A DNA stretch of 64,000 bases from Auriscalpium vulgare (GCA_019915015.1 JAHBBC010000013.1:1-64000), one strand, 5' to 3'. Positions 42,868 through 54,534 are shown, counted from the stretch's first letter. Notes: generated by a model not told the origin, from the letters alone. Program-made: numbers and translations.

Positions 42868-45800
42868 TCACTCGTCCTCGCCCTCCGCGTCCGCCTCGCC
42901 CTCTGCGTCTGCGTCCGCCGTCCCCTCTGCGTCCGCGTCCGCGCCCCCCGCCGCACGCGCAGCCGCCGCGTCCTCCGCCGCCACCGCCGCGTCCGCCTTC
43001 TCGCGCTTCAGCCGCTGCTTCTCCGCGAGCTCGCGCCCCGCGACGCTCAGGTCCTCGCCGAACACGCGCAGGCTCAGCGCGCTGCGTGGTGCGCTCGCTC
43101 AGTCTCTGCTATCGTCGATCACGAGCGAGACGGACGGACCTTTTCGCCTTCTTGTCGATCATGAGCGAGACGGACACGTTGGACTTCCAGATCGGCAGCA
43201 GGAGGTCGTGCGGGAGGCTAGAGCGGGTGATGGATGAGCAGCGAGACAGGGCAGAGCGGACCACGTACGTTGCGCCCGCGCCCTCGCTCGCGCTGAACCG
43301 CGCGACATGGCTCCCCGGCGCTGCAAACACACAGCCACGCGTCAGCCGCCGCGCACGCACTGCCAGACCAACCACGCACGCTTCGCCTGCACCGCGCTTA
43401 CGAACGCCTCCCCGAAGCCCGCGAGCAGCGGGTAGTACGCCTCCACGAGCATGCGCAGCGCGCCCGCGTCTGCGTCCACGATGCTCTCCGGCTTGATATA
43501 CGGCAGCACGACCGGCAGGCCCTCGCTCAGCAGCCGGAACTGCGACGCGCCCCCCGCGCCGTCGTCGGTGTCCGCGCGCTTGCCGAACCCGCCCTCCTGC
43601 TTGGTGAAGATCTTCGTGCCCGCGGTCATGATGCGCACGCGTCGGAAGTCGTTGTGCGCGAGCACCGCGCGCACGAGGTCGTTCGTGAGGTACAGCGAGC
43701 GCGCGGGCGCGCCGGCCGGGTTGCGCACGAGGATGTTCGCCGCGGGGAACGCGGGCGTCAGCGACAGCTGCTCGCTGTGGGCGGTCAGCGGCGCGAGGGG
43801 AAGGAAAGAAGGGCGGGGCGCACATGCAGCCTTGGACGACGGGGTCGTCGGCGGGGATGAAGTTGTACGGCATCTCCTTGAACCCGTTGTCGCCCCCGGC
43901 GGGCTTCTTGCCTCGCTCTGTCGGTTCTGGTGTCGGCTTTGAGGATGAAGCGGCTTCGACATCTAAGCAATGTCTGTCAGCAAAATGTCTCGCGAAGCAT
44001 AGTAACCTACCCTGCTCCATCGGCGTTGCAGTAGCAAGCGGCGCCTCGGACACCGGGGTCGCGGACATCGGCACGTCCTCGTCGCTTTCCAATCGCGCCT
44101 TCTTGGTCTCAGGTGCGTCTGCGACGTCGTCTGCGGCCGCAGGGCGCTTTCCTTCCCTGAGTATGCCAAATTCATTGAGTTCTCCGACCAGCAAGCGGGA
44201 GCTTACTTGACGGCTGCTGACGGCTCCGATGCCTTTCTTTGCAACACGGCGATGAAAAATCCCCCCGTATCCTGCAGATGAGGATATATACGCAAGCTGA
44301 TCGACCGTCAAGTCTGCGACGAGCACCCGATGCCGCGTGCACGCACCTTCGCTCCAGCTTGAAGTCTTCACCCGCATCCGGCGGGAAGTGGCTCCGCACC
44401 AGCTTGCCCGATGGGTGCGCCGCGTGGTACTCGTCCCAGGAATCGAAGAACGTCATCTGGCGGTCCGCCGCTGGCGTCCACGATTTGATGCCCGGTCGGC
44501 GCACCAGCTCCGGCAGGGACGAGGGAACGTCGACGAGTTCGAACGCTGCAAGGGATGAGCGACTGGCAAGACAGAAACTCCTTTGGCACGCACCTGGGTT
44601 GGTGCGAAGTGCCTCAGCAAGGACAGCTTCGTTCTCTATGGGATTCAGAGAGCACGTCGAGTACACTAGGCGTCCAGCCGGGTGCAGCATGCGCATCGCG
44701 CGCTGCAAAATCCTGACCTGCAAGCTTCGCAGAACGCGTCAGCGGCATATACATTGCGCCACGATGACCGCGCACCTATGCAGCCCATTGCCATCCATGG
44801 GATTCCACCACTTCCATATACCGATATTCTTACGCAGAGTGCCATCGCCGCTGCACGGCACGTCGCACAGAATCCGGTCGAACAACAGTTGCGGGGCCTT
44901 CGGCTTGCGGGGGTCCAACGCCGCGCCAGCCAGGTCTTGCGGCAAGAAGAGCGTGGGGAAGATAGACGCGTCGACGTTGGTCACCATGAATGCGGGGCTC
45001 GGGAGGCGGGCGGACTGGTGGATGAGGAGGTGCGTGCGCTTGTAGTCGCTGTCGTTGGCGATGAGGAGACCGGGTGGGACAGAGGACGCCGTCGGAGAGG
45101 CAGAGGAATGCAATGCCTCGAGGAGTTGGGATGTCTGCCGTCACACGCATATGTTCAGCGTCGCACAGAGGTCCAGAGCGACGACGCACCTTCGAGCCAG
45201 GCGCAGCACACAGGTCCAGGACCTTGTGGTGCGGCTGGACGTCCAGGAAAAGGGGAGGTAACATAGAGACCGCCTCTTGTCGCGTGATGTTTCCAACCTC
45301 AGTCTCAAACACGAGGAAGTTGTGGAACTTTTTGAGGTCGGGGTTTTTGCGCAACGCTTGCTTGGACACGTTGAAGTGCCAACCGAGGCCATCGGGATAC
45401 CTGTTCAATTCGACGTTGGAACTCCCGGAAAATGGACGACAACCTACTCACCATGACAGTGGTCTCGGAGGGTCGACCAGTTCGCCTTCGAAAACGATGC
45501 CTGTTAGCTGGGGCAAATAAATGTTCTCTATGGCGTTTTTCAACACTTGCGCGGTCCTACGGACATCAGTCGAGTTCATTTGCACCCTTGGAGCTTTGCC
45601 GCTTGTAATATGCACTCACTGGCGAGTCCGCGCTATCCTGAACGTCGTCGGCAGAGGCTCCTTGAACGCCTCGAACAGCTTTGTCCACTCCTCCTCGCCT
45701 CCATCCAGCAGAGCTTGTCTTTTGTAGTACGCCTCGAACTTCGGATTGTGCATGTCCTCTTTCGCGAGGATTTCCCCGCGATTGTCGTCGGGATTGACGA

Positions 45801-45961
45801 CGACCGGGTGGCCATCGCCTGCGTCTGTCGGACGGCTGGAGTTTTGGTGCTTGCCGCCACGACCGCGGCGGGAGCTGCCACGCTTCGTGCAGAGCCCGCA
45901 GGACATTGAGACTCTCGCACAGACGACATGGAGGACAGACAGTCACCTTGTTTCGGCCCAT
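42868..45961 (-). CDS. trm4: tRNA (cytosine-5) methyltransferase, Trm4/NSUN2 type
   Basis: Adds 5-methylcytosine to tRNA using S-adenosylmethionine. The start ATG at 45961 gives MGRNK, then after an intron RGSSRRGRGGKHQN, FEAYYKRQALLDGGEEEW and EPLPTTFRIAR. The catalytic domain includes YPDGLGWHFNVSKQALRKN, VLDLCAAPGSK (SAM motif I), LLIANDSDYKRTHLLIHQ, the motif IV Cys in DVPCSGDGTLRKNIGIWKW and the motif VI Cys in GRLVYSTCSLNPIENEAVL. The C-terminal part has FKEMPYNFIPADDPVVQ, FPAANILVRNPAGAPARSLY and FTKQEGGFGKRADTDD, and ends in an Ala/Asp/Glu-rich tail at 42868. Both conserved cysteines are intact. Frame changes near 43360-43840 and 43150-43300 are explained mostly by introns. Confidence 0.9.
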
Positions 45962-46311
45962 GTCGACGACCGTGACGATGTTGCTGCGAGACGCGCAAAG
46001 TGACAAACTCAAGATTAGATGGGACAGGAAAGGAAGGCCGACTGCCATATCGGGCGTTCGAAGAACAACGACTCTTGCGCTGGAGCGGGCAAAAAGGCGG
46101 AGAAAGCAGCAAGGTATTGGGCACTGGCCATCGCATACAGCTTTGATGTGGGTCATTTCAATAATTGCGTAGCATCGCGATGGTGAAGATCACACTCGTT
46201 GTACAGCAGAGTGGGCACCAGCACACACTATGACTACTTCCTGACATGCATATAATGCACTGGCACACTGCTTCGTTGATCTTAACCAGGCCGGTAAATA
46301 CCACCAAGTTT
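45962..46311. other. intergenic, Trm4 promoter side
   Basis: About 350 bp upstream of Trm4. No gene recognised. The segment ends where the truncated protease copy begins. Confidence 0.45.
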
Positions 46312-46776
46312 GTTTACAGACGATATGATTTTACAGACAATACAGACAATGACAATGCCATGCGAAACCCGTGTGCGGCCCGCCAATAAAAAAATGCTCC
46401 TTGTACAGCACGTTCCTCACACTGCGCGCTCATGATTACAGCTTTTCATCACGGCCATCCCGCTTACGCCAAGCTGGCGAAGCCGATCTGCTCGTTGCCG
46501 ACGTCGAACTTGGTGTAGACGTTCTGCAGGAAGACGTCGCCGAGGATCCAGAACTCTGCGGAACATGTATATCAGCAGCCGAAGGCGAAACGGATGGACA
46601 GAGGTGCTTACCGCTGCCAATGCTGTCACCGTCCGCAGCAGCGCCACCGACGCAACCGACGCAGGTGGACGAGCCGTCCGAGACCGGGCCGAGGTTGAAG
46701 GTGCTGGGGTCAACGGTGAAGGCCGTGCCGCCGAGCGTCACCGAGATGGGGGTGCTGAATGTGCAGGGAACTGCAG
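46312..46776 (-). pseudogene. truncated aspartic protease copy (last exons and 3' flank)
   Basis: On the minus strand this matches the final two exons, the intron between them and ~150 bp of 3' flank of protease copy B. It ends with the same WILGDVFLQNVYTKF and IGFASLA. Homology stops exactly at the intron-exon border (ctgcag at 46771-46776), so everything upstream is lost. Compared with A and B it has two in-frame insertions, 9 bp duplicating accgacgca (TCVGCVGG instead of TCVGG) and 3 bp (one extra codon). The in-frame nature suggests these arose while the copy was still a functional gene. Confidence 0.8.
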
Positions 46777-46908
46777 GGCTGAACTGAGTGAATGGGCGCA
46801 GGACTCAGTACTTACTCAGGAGTCAGACTGCACGTTCTGCCTACTCCTCGTTCTGACCATTCGCCCAGTATCTACGTTCTCTACATCCGCCCTTTCTTTT
46901 AATCCTCC

Positions 46909-48943
46909 ATGTCTGCGAAAAAGAGAATGTCTAGAGATAAACAGCCGGCGCCCCAGTCACCTCCGCCTACTAGTCCAATCTCTGCTTCCCTCCCGCCTCG
47001 TACCCCGTCTCTTCACTCCAACAACTATCAGCTGGTGAGATCCAGCTCAAACACAAGGGTTTCACAGTCCGTCTCCCACCAACGTGGATCACGGCCTTCG
47101 AAGACACAAGGCCTAGATGAAATTAGAAACCCTGGCAAGACGTTCTGTTCCAGGCTGTGGGGCAAAGCGAATCTCGCAGACAGTGACTACGGGTTTCGTG
47201 CGGACGAAGAGCTACTGGCCGAACAATTCCTTCAATTCACTAAGGAAAGACTGCTCATACGTCAAGAGTATGATCTAATGTACCAGCGCGCTGAAAACAT
47301 GTACCGCCATTTCCCCATAGGCGGTGTAGTTGTTACAGGTCAGTCAGGGGTTGGTGAGTATCCAAGTCTATCCAGCGTTTTCGATGCTTCGACTCAACTT
47401 TTTGCAGGCAAGACAGCCTCGATCGCGTACATCGTCGCACGTCACCTTTCAGAGCGCCGTATCATCGCGGTGTTCCTTACGGGGGAGCTGTTTCTCTTTA
47501 CCGAGGAAGGCGTCTTCACCCATGCCAACCCATCACTGGCACACGCGAGCTACGACCTGAACACTGGCCTTCCTCCCAAACACTGTCCCTGGTTGCTCAT
47601 CGATGCGAGCTCCGAGCAGCACAAACCTCCCCCAGATAGTCTCGTCCGTAGTCCCAAGATTTTCCCACTTCACCTCACTTCTCCGGACGAAGACAGGTAC
47701 AAAGGATGGCTAAAACAGAGAGAAGGAATCATTCTCATCATGGACCCCTGGACCGACGATGAGCTTCGTGATGGGTATGTTCTCCTTAGCTCGACCCAGC
47801 TGCGGTTCGCTCAACTAATTTCTGTAATAGGCTCTCTCTTCAGTCGTTCTTTCAGGACGCCAACCTGGCAGGCCAGCAGGAGGCTTACCTGAACAAGCTA
47901 TCCGATACCATCGGTCAATACGGGAACGCGGCTCGTGATATATATGGCACCCTCGCAGGGAGGAAGAAACTCGATACCGCGATCCTGGACGCGCTGAAGA
48001 AGTTCACATCATACAAACAGGTCATGAACCTGAGGACCTTGATGGCCCAAGCTCACATCAAAGCCGACCGCATCCCACCAACTTGTCATGGTTGAGCGCA
48101 GCAAAGTCCCGGTTACCTCACCGACCGAATCCGACACGGCAGTTTTGAAGCCGAAATCGCCATGGCTTAGTGTCTTACTGGGTTGCGCGCGCGGAGTATG
48201 TCAAGACTACGGACTTCCTTCGCCTCCTCCGTGCCTTCCCCCAATCAAGCACGCTCGCCGGATGGATTTTTGAGGGGGCTGTTCTCCACATCCTCGCCAG
48301 GAGCCCGGATATACCTCCCGACATCCTGGCAGCCATCCCTCTTATATCGAAGATGGAGCGCCTACGCCCTAAAACCCGTGCCAATTTTCGACACGTACCT
48401 GCGCCCGACGCGCCCGACGCGCCCGACGCATCCGACACGCCTGATACGCTCGACGCCGACGCGCCCGACGAACTCGAGGTCCTCACCGTAGGCGACGAGC
48501 CCATGGACGTAGACACTGGGGTGCCGCACGCGAGCCTCAGCCTCCCGGAGCTCGCTGGCATGTCATACTACGACAACATCAGAGACGTCCCCGCGCATAT
48601 CAAGAAACTACACGTGCCGTCCATTCCCAATAACCCTGTGTTCGACGGATTTTTCATCGACCACACCGCGACACCAAAGATCCTCTGGGTTTGCCAGGTG
48701 ACGATCGCGAAGACACACAAGGGCTCTGCCAAGGGTTATGCGCAGATTTGTGCGATGAAGCAAAAGATGGTGAACAAGTACGGGAAAGTTGAGGTGAAGT
48801 ATCTGTTGGTGGTACGGGCCGCAAGGCCTGTGCATGCATCTCCTCTGGATATCGAATTTCTGTGGAAATACTGGCGGGACTGCATGGGTTGTCAACTCCC
48901 GATGTGCGTTCCCTGCTGCTCGCTGAGCTGTTCGCGGAGTTGA
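46909..48943 (+). CDS. Crinkler/RHS-like P-loop NTPase protein
   Basis: After a basic, disordered N-terminus (MSAKKRMSRDK; Pro/Ser-rich) comes RADEELLAEQFLQFTKERLL and a Walker A motif split by an intron: GGVVVTGQSGV before it, GKTASIAYIVARHL after it. Then follow AVFLTGELFLF, CPWLLIDASS and GIILIMDPWTDDELRDG (Walker B-like region), an intron, and FFQDANLAGQQEAYLNKLSD. The C-terminal part has TLAGWIFEGAVLHILA, an Asp/Ala/Pro repeat near 48400-48470, NNPVFDGFFIDH, LWVCQVTIAKTHKGSAKGY and VEVKYLLVV. This order fits the Crinkler-RHS-type proteins common in agaricomycetes, where an NTPase domain precedes a REase-like C-terminus. One or more frame shifts lie near 48080-48170. The start follows 132 bp after the truncated protease copy. 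The end is uncertain; weak coding signal continues to about 49100. Confidence 0.6.
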
Positions 48944-49109
48944 TCTTTGATGCCAGCAGCTTCGCCCATGCCATGTGGTCAACAGCCTACTTGCCTCAGA
49001 TACTCCCGAGCGCTAACGACGTCAGCGAACTCGCTCGCAAGAGACGTTGTTCGCTGTGTATTGGATTTACAAGTACTTGTTCACTCGACTGGGGCAAGGA
49101 GCGGTGAAT

Positions 49110-49529
49110 CGTAAGATCGCATGTGCCGGCAATGATGACTTGTCTCACTGGGCTCCGCCGTGGACAACGATCTTGCCCCGTACGTTCCGTAGCGCATCTC
49201 CAAGTAGGCACCGATCCAAACGGAATCCAAGTAGAAATCACGGCTTGGCCAGCCCGCAGCCAAGTCTGCGTGATCCATATAAGCCACAGCAAAGGGAGGG
49301 CTAGGGAGGGACACGATACCACCCCCACCGTGCCCCCACCCCGGGAATACCATCATAGGTCCAGTACTCCGCTGCTGCCTCTGCCTCTTCTTGCCGCCCT
49401 TCGTCGAGTCGGCCTGGCACCCCGCCTGCTATGCAGTAACCTTCGTAAGCTCCATCTTACCTCCTTGAGAGAGTCTGCTCGCTCAACGCATTGGAAGGCC
49501 GCAGATTACGTTGAAGGCCATGTGAGAGG
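49110..49529. other. intergenic, nothing recognised
   Basis: About 420 bp between the end of the Crinkler-like gene and the start of duplication block B. Short overlapping ORFs only. Confidence 0.45.
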
Positions 49530-50601
49530 AGGACACCGGCAAGCACGATGTGTCAGGACGGCTTTCACCGCCATCCGGTTAGCACAAGCCTACGCATCGA
49601 CGCCATATGCTTCCTCGGACATACTCCCTATCGCCTCGCCGACGAGCACATGGACTAGGCTTTGTTTGCGTGGACTACCGGTCTTGTTGCTGATCAGAAT
49701 TAAGTATGCGCACGAGCAATACACCCAGGATAACTCCGTCGTTCATTGCATATTGCGTGTTCTCTTTCGATGGCACCATCCCTCTCGCAGCTGTTCGTCG
49801 GGTTTCTACTCGTCTTCCGGCGGTTCTTGCCGCTTTCTCAAGCTAATTGGCTATCCTGACGGTCGTCGCAGCGGCATACACTGCGTTGCTGCTAGGCTCG
49901 CTATGCATCACCGTCAACATCCGGCGTCATCAACTGATGGAAGAGGGAAGGCAGCTCGCAACCGAGATCTATTTCTGGAACTACGCTACGGCCGCACTCT
50001 TGTCTGCACCACTTCGATGCGGAAGCATGCTGTTTACAGCGCCTAGATATTTGACTGAATTTGACTGCGTCGGCGCATGCGCGTCCCGTATGGTCGAAGC
50101 CCCGGTCCATACGAGACTCTTCCATTTCGTCTTGCACATGCGTTTTGTCTACGGAACTCGACGGACAAGGATCGCATTCTCGATGCGCTCTGTACGCTTC
50201 TCGAGATATTTTGGACACCGTTCTAGCGTCGTGCATCGTGATCATCAGCGGCGCGGCGGTTGCCAACGTGGACTCCAATGGAATGAATCGGCACGAAACC
50301 ATTTTCCACGGTACTTTTCGGTCAGTACCTTTCCACATTCGCTCAAGTTCTCTGCACAATTGCTCATAACCGTTGGCAGGATGCACCGCGCGGGTGCAGA
50401 ATATCACCGTATTCACTAGACAAATGTCCGCGCGGTTGAGTGCGTTATCGCTCCATGTCGGCGTTTCCGCGTGCAGGCGGCAATGCCGAAGGAGAGAAGC
50501 AGAGAAACCTCACATGGATCGCATTCGAGCCCTCCGTTGCGCGCTGATCTCGTCGTCAGTGCTCGACCGTACTCGAGCTCGGAGGAGTGACACCCTGAGG
50601 G

Positions 50602-50607
50602 TATAAA
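50602..50607 (+). promoter_or_regulatory. TATA box of protease copy B
   Basis: TATAAA in the context gagggtataaaggct lies 87 nt upstream of the start codon. Copy A has TATAAA 82 nt upstream of its ATG, so the core promoter is conserved between the duplicates. Confidence 0.6.
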
Positions 50608-50688
50608 GGCTATGCGTGCTCTGCCCACATTCCTCACCGGCCCTCTCACCCCAGAGTCGAGTACCTAGTCAAGTCTTTCTTCACCGAA

Positions 50689-52303
50689 ATGTACTTCTCC
50701 GCCGCCTTCATCCTCGCTGCGCTGCCCTTCCTGGCAACGGCCGTCCCGATCGCGGAGACGCCGTCTGCACGCAGCGGTGTTGCCATCCCCATTGCCAAGC
50801 GTTCCTCCCTGCACAACGACAACGGGTCCGTCAACATCGACGTCCTCCAGAGGAAGCTGCGCAGCACTGTCGCGTGAGTACACTTCTCCTCGCCACCTGC
50901 TCGCTTGCGTAGCCTGTGCTGATGCTCGGCCGGTGCCTTTTCAGCAAGATCCACCGGGGCTTCGAGAACTACGAGCGCAACACCGGCAAGGTGCACCCGT
51001 CGGCGCGCAACCTCAAGAAGCGCGCCACGTCGGCCGGTGACCCTCTGACCGACGACGACGCCGAGCTCTGGTACGGCACGATCTCGGTTGGCACTCCGGC
51101 CAAGTCGTACACGGGTCCGTAGTTTTCCTTCCCCCACGCGTCGAGGCGGCCTTGCTGACTTGCCGCCTTTTTTTTGAATAGTCGACTTCGACACGGGCAG
51201 CAGCGACCTGTTCCTGCCTGGCTCCTCCTGCGGTTCCACCTGCTCTGGACACACGCTGTACAGCCCCAGCGCGAGCTCCACCGCAAAGGACCTCAAGAAG
51301 ACGTTCAGCCTGGCCTACGGTGACGGCTCGACGGTCTCTGGCGAGCAGTACACCGACACTGTCTCCATCGCGGGCTTGACCGTAAGCTGGTTCTTCTCGT
51401 TTCCCGTGAGTACCGCTGAGGGACATCCCTGTTTGTAGGCCACCACGCAGACCCTCGGCTCCGCCAAGACCTACTCGGAGGGCTTCGAGAGCTCCGAGTT
51501 CCCTGCGGACGGCCTGCTCGGCATGGCCTTCAAGTCCCTCTCGGACTACAACGCGAACCCGCTCTTCCAGTCGCTCATTGCGCAGGGCAAGGTCGCCGAA
51601 GAGTCGTTCGGCTTCTACTTCGCCGAGTCGGGCTCCGAGCTGTTCATCGGCGGCGTCAACGACGATCTCTACTCTGGAGACTTCACCACCGTCGATGTCA
51701 CTGACGCGGTGAGTCTCTGTCTCCACCCGCGCGATCGCGAGTGTGTGATGCTGATATAATGTATATTCAGTCGTACTGGCAAACGGACTTTGACAGCATC
51801 ACTGTCAACGGCAAGAAGGTCGTCAGCAGCACCTCGACTATCATCGACACCGGCACCACCCAGATCATCGGCACCACCAAGGGCATCAAGGCGCTGTACG
51901 CGCAGATCACTGGTGCCAAGGCGGACAGCTCGCTCGGTGACGGTCTCTACAGCAGTGCGTTTTCTTTCCTCGAAGCTCCGCCTCGGTTCTCGCTGACGCC
52001 ACCTGCAGTTCCCTGCACATTCAGCACCCCCATCTCGGTGACGCTCGGCGGCACGGCCTTCACCGTTGACCCCAGCACCTTCAACCTCGGCCCGGTCTCG
52101 GACGGCTCGTCCACCTGCGTCGGTGGCGCTGCTGCGGACGACAGCATTGGCAGCGGTAAGCACCTCTGTCCATCCATTTCGCCTTCGGCTGCTGATATAC
52201 ATGTTCCGCAGAGTTCTGGATCCTCGGCGACGTCTTCCTGCAGAACGTCTACACCAAGTTCGACGTCGGCAACGAGCAGATCGGCTTCGCCAGCTTGGCG
52301 TAA
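50689..52303 (+). CDS. secreted pepsin-like aspartic protease, copy B
   Basis: Same architecture as copy A: signal peptide MYFSAAFILAALPFLATAV, propeptide ending near NLKKRAT, catalytic DFDTGSSDLFLPGSS and TIIDTGTTQIIGT, and C-terminal WILGDVFLQNVYTKFDVG and IGFASLA. Intron positions are identical and even intron sequences are mostly conserved. Protein differences seen include VNIDVLQRKLRSTVA for VKVDVLQRKLRSSVA in the propeptide, FKSL for FESL, and STIIDTG for SAIIDTG. Both active-site motifs are intact and the frame is open through all exons, so this copy should be functional. The high identity with A against diverged flanks suggests recent duplication or gene conversion. Confidence 0.9.
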
Positions 52304-52496
52304 GCGATGCTGTGGAATGGCCTCGATGAAAAGCTATGATCACGAGCACGCAGTGTGGGGAGCGCGCTGTACAAGAGCATTGTTTTTATAGGTGTGCATA
52401 CGAATTTCGCATAGCATTGTCATTGTCTGTACTGTCTGTAAAATCAAATCGTCTGTAAACTGGCATCGTTCGTATTGTGCATGGCGGACCGGATTG

Positions 52497-53558
52497 TCAT
52501 GCCATGCGCGTCGTAACCATCATGCGCTCAAATTCAGCGAGCCCCAGGGTCTTGTCTGGCGACGTCGAATACGCATCGAGCATCTCGACAATCTGAGGGC
52601 ATGCTCATAAGCAAATACATGCATGTCCTGCTTCCTGAAGAAGAGTTCACGAGAAGCATGCACTTACCTCCTCTGTCTTAATCTTCTCGCTGAGCGACTT
52701 CGCAGCGGCAGCGAGTTCGCGCACCCCAAGCCGGCGCTTCGCCGCCGCATCCGCGTCCACGCCAGGAAAGAAAAGCACGAAGGCCTCCAGACATGCGGCC
52801 TTCTGCCGCGCAGTGAGCTCGCCCGACTCAGATGGCGACAGTGAAGGGGACGTGCGGCGTCGTTTCGCACGCGAAGATTTATTGGGTGTGTCCTTGCCCC
52901 GACCAGGCTGACGGCGTTTCGGGCGTGCGGTCTCGGTGTACTCGTCGGACGAGCCGCCTTCCGACTCGTCGATTTCGATGGGCTCATCATCGACAGCTCC
53001 ATTGCCCTCCTCGTCGTGCTGCTGCTCGGCATCATCGTCCTCGTCCGCGTCGGGCTCGTCGAGCAGCGCGGCGCAGACCGACTGCCAGTCCCGCTTGCTC
53101 ACGCGCTTGTCATCCTCCTCTTGCTCCTCCTCCTCCTCACCTCCCCACCGCCGCCGGCGCGACGTGCCCCAGCCTTCCGCGGCATTGTTGAAGACGGCAA
53201 GCGTATCCTCGTCGTCTGGTGCGAGGTCGAGAAGCTGCAGCGCGTAGGGTATGCGTGAGAGCGGGATATACTCGTCCGCGTCGGAGTCGGCGGCGGGGAT
53301 GAAGCCCCCGGCGGGTTCTTCTTCGTCAATGATGAAACCTCCTGGTGCAGGATCATCAAGTAGAAAACCTCCGGGAGCGGAACTCTCGACAATGAAGCCC
53401 CCGGGCGCGGTAGATGGTCCTGGGTCGAGGGGGAAGCCACCTGCTCGAGAAGTCGATGCGTGCCGTTGGGACGAAGTTGCCTTCGCGAATGCGCGGTTGA
53501 TGCGCGATTGCAGGCTATCTGAAAGGGCGAGGAAGGCAGCATCTGGCTGTGCTGACAT
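52497..53558 (-). CDS. acidic protein with GGF repeats and EF-hand-like C-terminus
   Basis: About 325 residues in two exons (intron 52593-52667). It starts MSAQPDAAFLALSDSLQSR. Then come repeated GGF units: GGFPLD, GGFIVE, GGFLLD, GGFIID and GGFIPA. A Glu/Asp-rich middle has WGGEEEEEQEEDDKRVSK, followed by a basic, possibly nuclear-localising stretch RPKRRQPGRGKDTPNKSSR. The C-terminus resembles a pair of helix-loop-helix EF-hands: LTARQKAACLEAFVLFFPG, LAAAAKSLSEKIKTEE, IVEMLDAYSTSPDKTLGLAE and FERMMV. Canonical calcium ligands are mostly missing. Such proteins are annotated in fungi as EF-hand domain proteins of unknown role. It shares a 79 bp divergent promoter with VPS28. Confidence 0.7.
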
Positions 53559-53637
53559 TCTCTAGCGTGCGCGACGTCGACGTCGAGGAAGAGCGCGTCT
53601 GGTCACAAGTTGTGACAGTCTGACTCGGCTTGCACTC
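53559..53637. promoter_or_regulatory. 79 bp divergent promoter with palindrome
   Basis: The start codons of the EF-hand-like gene (minus) and VPS28 (plus) are only 79 bp apart. In the middle lies a perfect odd palindrome gtcacaagttgtgac (53602-53616), a plausible transcription-factor site serving both genes. No TATA box is seen. Confidence 0.6.
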
Positions 53638-54534
53638 ATGTCCCCATTCTCCCTCGACGAAGAGGCGCGCCTTTACACCACAAATGCCGAGCGCGAGAAG
53701 TACGAGTCGCTTGCCACGCTCTACGGCATCATCGTCGCGCTCGACTACCTCGAGCGCGCATATGTGCGGGACTCCGTGACCGCCGCTGAGTGCGTGAGCA
53801 CACCCTCACATTCAGGCCGTATCTGATCCTCGAGCCATAGGTACTCGCCCGCATGCACCCGGCTCCTTTCGCAGTACAAGACCATGTTGAAGCTCGTCGC
53901 AGACGACGTGCCGAGCGTCGACGACTTCATGGCCCGATCCCGGGTGCGTCGTCGCCCTGGGCCTCTCGGACACCATGTATTCTGATGCACGTAAAGTAGA
54001 TGGATCATCCAGCCGCGCTGCACAGGCTCAAGGTCGGCGTCCCTGCAACCATCGAACATTCCAGCGAAGCGGGACCGGAGACGGGCAAGTGGGTCGCGGA
54101 GACGACGCAGGTGCGTGCCCACTCTCTCATTGCCGGCGCTCTAATGCAGCTGTTTCTATAGAGCTTCATAACATTTATGGACGCGCTCAAGCTGCGATTG
54201 CGCGCGAAAGACCAGCTGCACCCGATCTTGCAGGAGCTGGTCACTGGCTATGCGCGATTTAAAGACAGCAAAGACTGGGAGGGTCGGAGTAAGATGGTTG
54301 GCTGGTGAGCGACGCTCAGCCTACGGCGAGCGATGCCATTGACGTGCGCACCAGGTTGATAAACTTGAATGGGATGAAGGCATCAGAAGAGATTACGGAG
54401 GAGCAATCGAGGCAGGTGCGCAGATACGCTGTTGAAGGGGAATGTGTTTCTGAAGACCGCGGCAGCTCCTCTTTGATGTCGACCATGCATACGCAGAATT
54501 CTTCAGGAGCCTGAGCGGAAAGGGAGACTCATAG
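53638..54534 (+). CDS. vps28: ESCRT-I subunit Vps28
   Basis: Vps28 is part of ESCRT-I, which sorts ubiquitinated cargo into multivesicular bodies at endosomes. The start MSPFSLDEEARLYTTNAERE matches the family N-terminus. Then come LATLYGIIVALDYLERAYVR, an intron, YSPACTRLLSQYKTMLKLV, DVPSVDDFMARSR, an intron, MDHPAALHRLKVGVPATIEH, an intron, FITFMDALKLRLRAKDQL, HPILQELVTGYARF and WEGRSKMVGW. The last two introns (54311-54354 and 54419-54466, approximately) restore LINLNGMKASEEITEEQ and LLFDVDHAYAEFFRSL before the stop at 54532-54534. All introns preserve the frame. Length (~220 residues) fits the family. Confidence 0.92.

Larger units (their letters stand above)
49530..52465 (+). repeat. segmental duplication block, copy B (inverted relative to A)
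   Basis: Plus-strand counterpart of 28926-31610. The upstream ~1.1 kb aligns with the upstream part of block A only in patches, for example ctcgccgacgag..cacatggactagg and cacggtacttttcggtcagtac. From about 50630 onward the copies are near-identical. In both copies the upstream part carries remnants of a frame reading ILTV..A, now broken by stops, suggesting a gene that died in both. Similarity ends in the 3' flank near gtctgtaaac. Confidence 0.75.
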
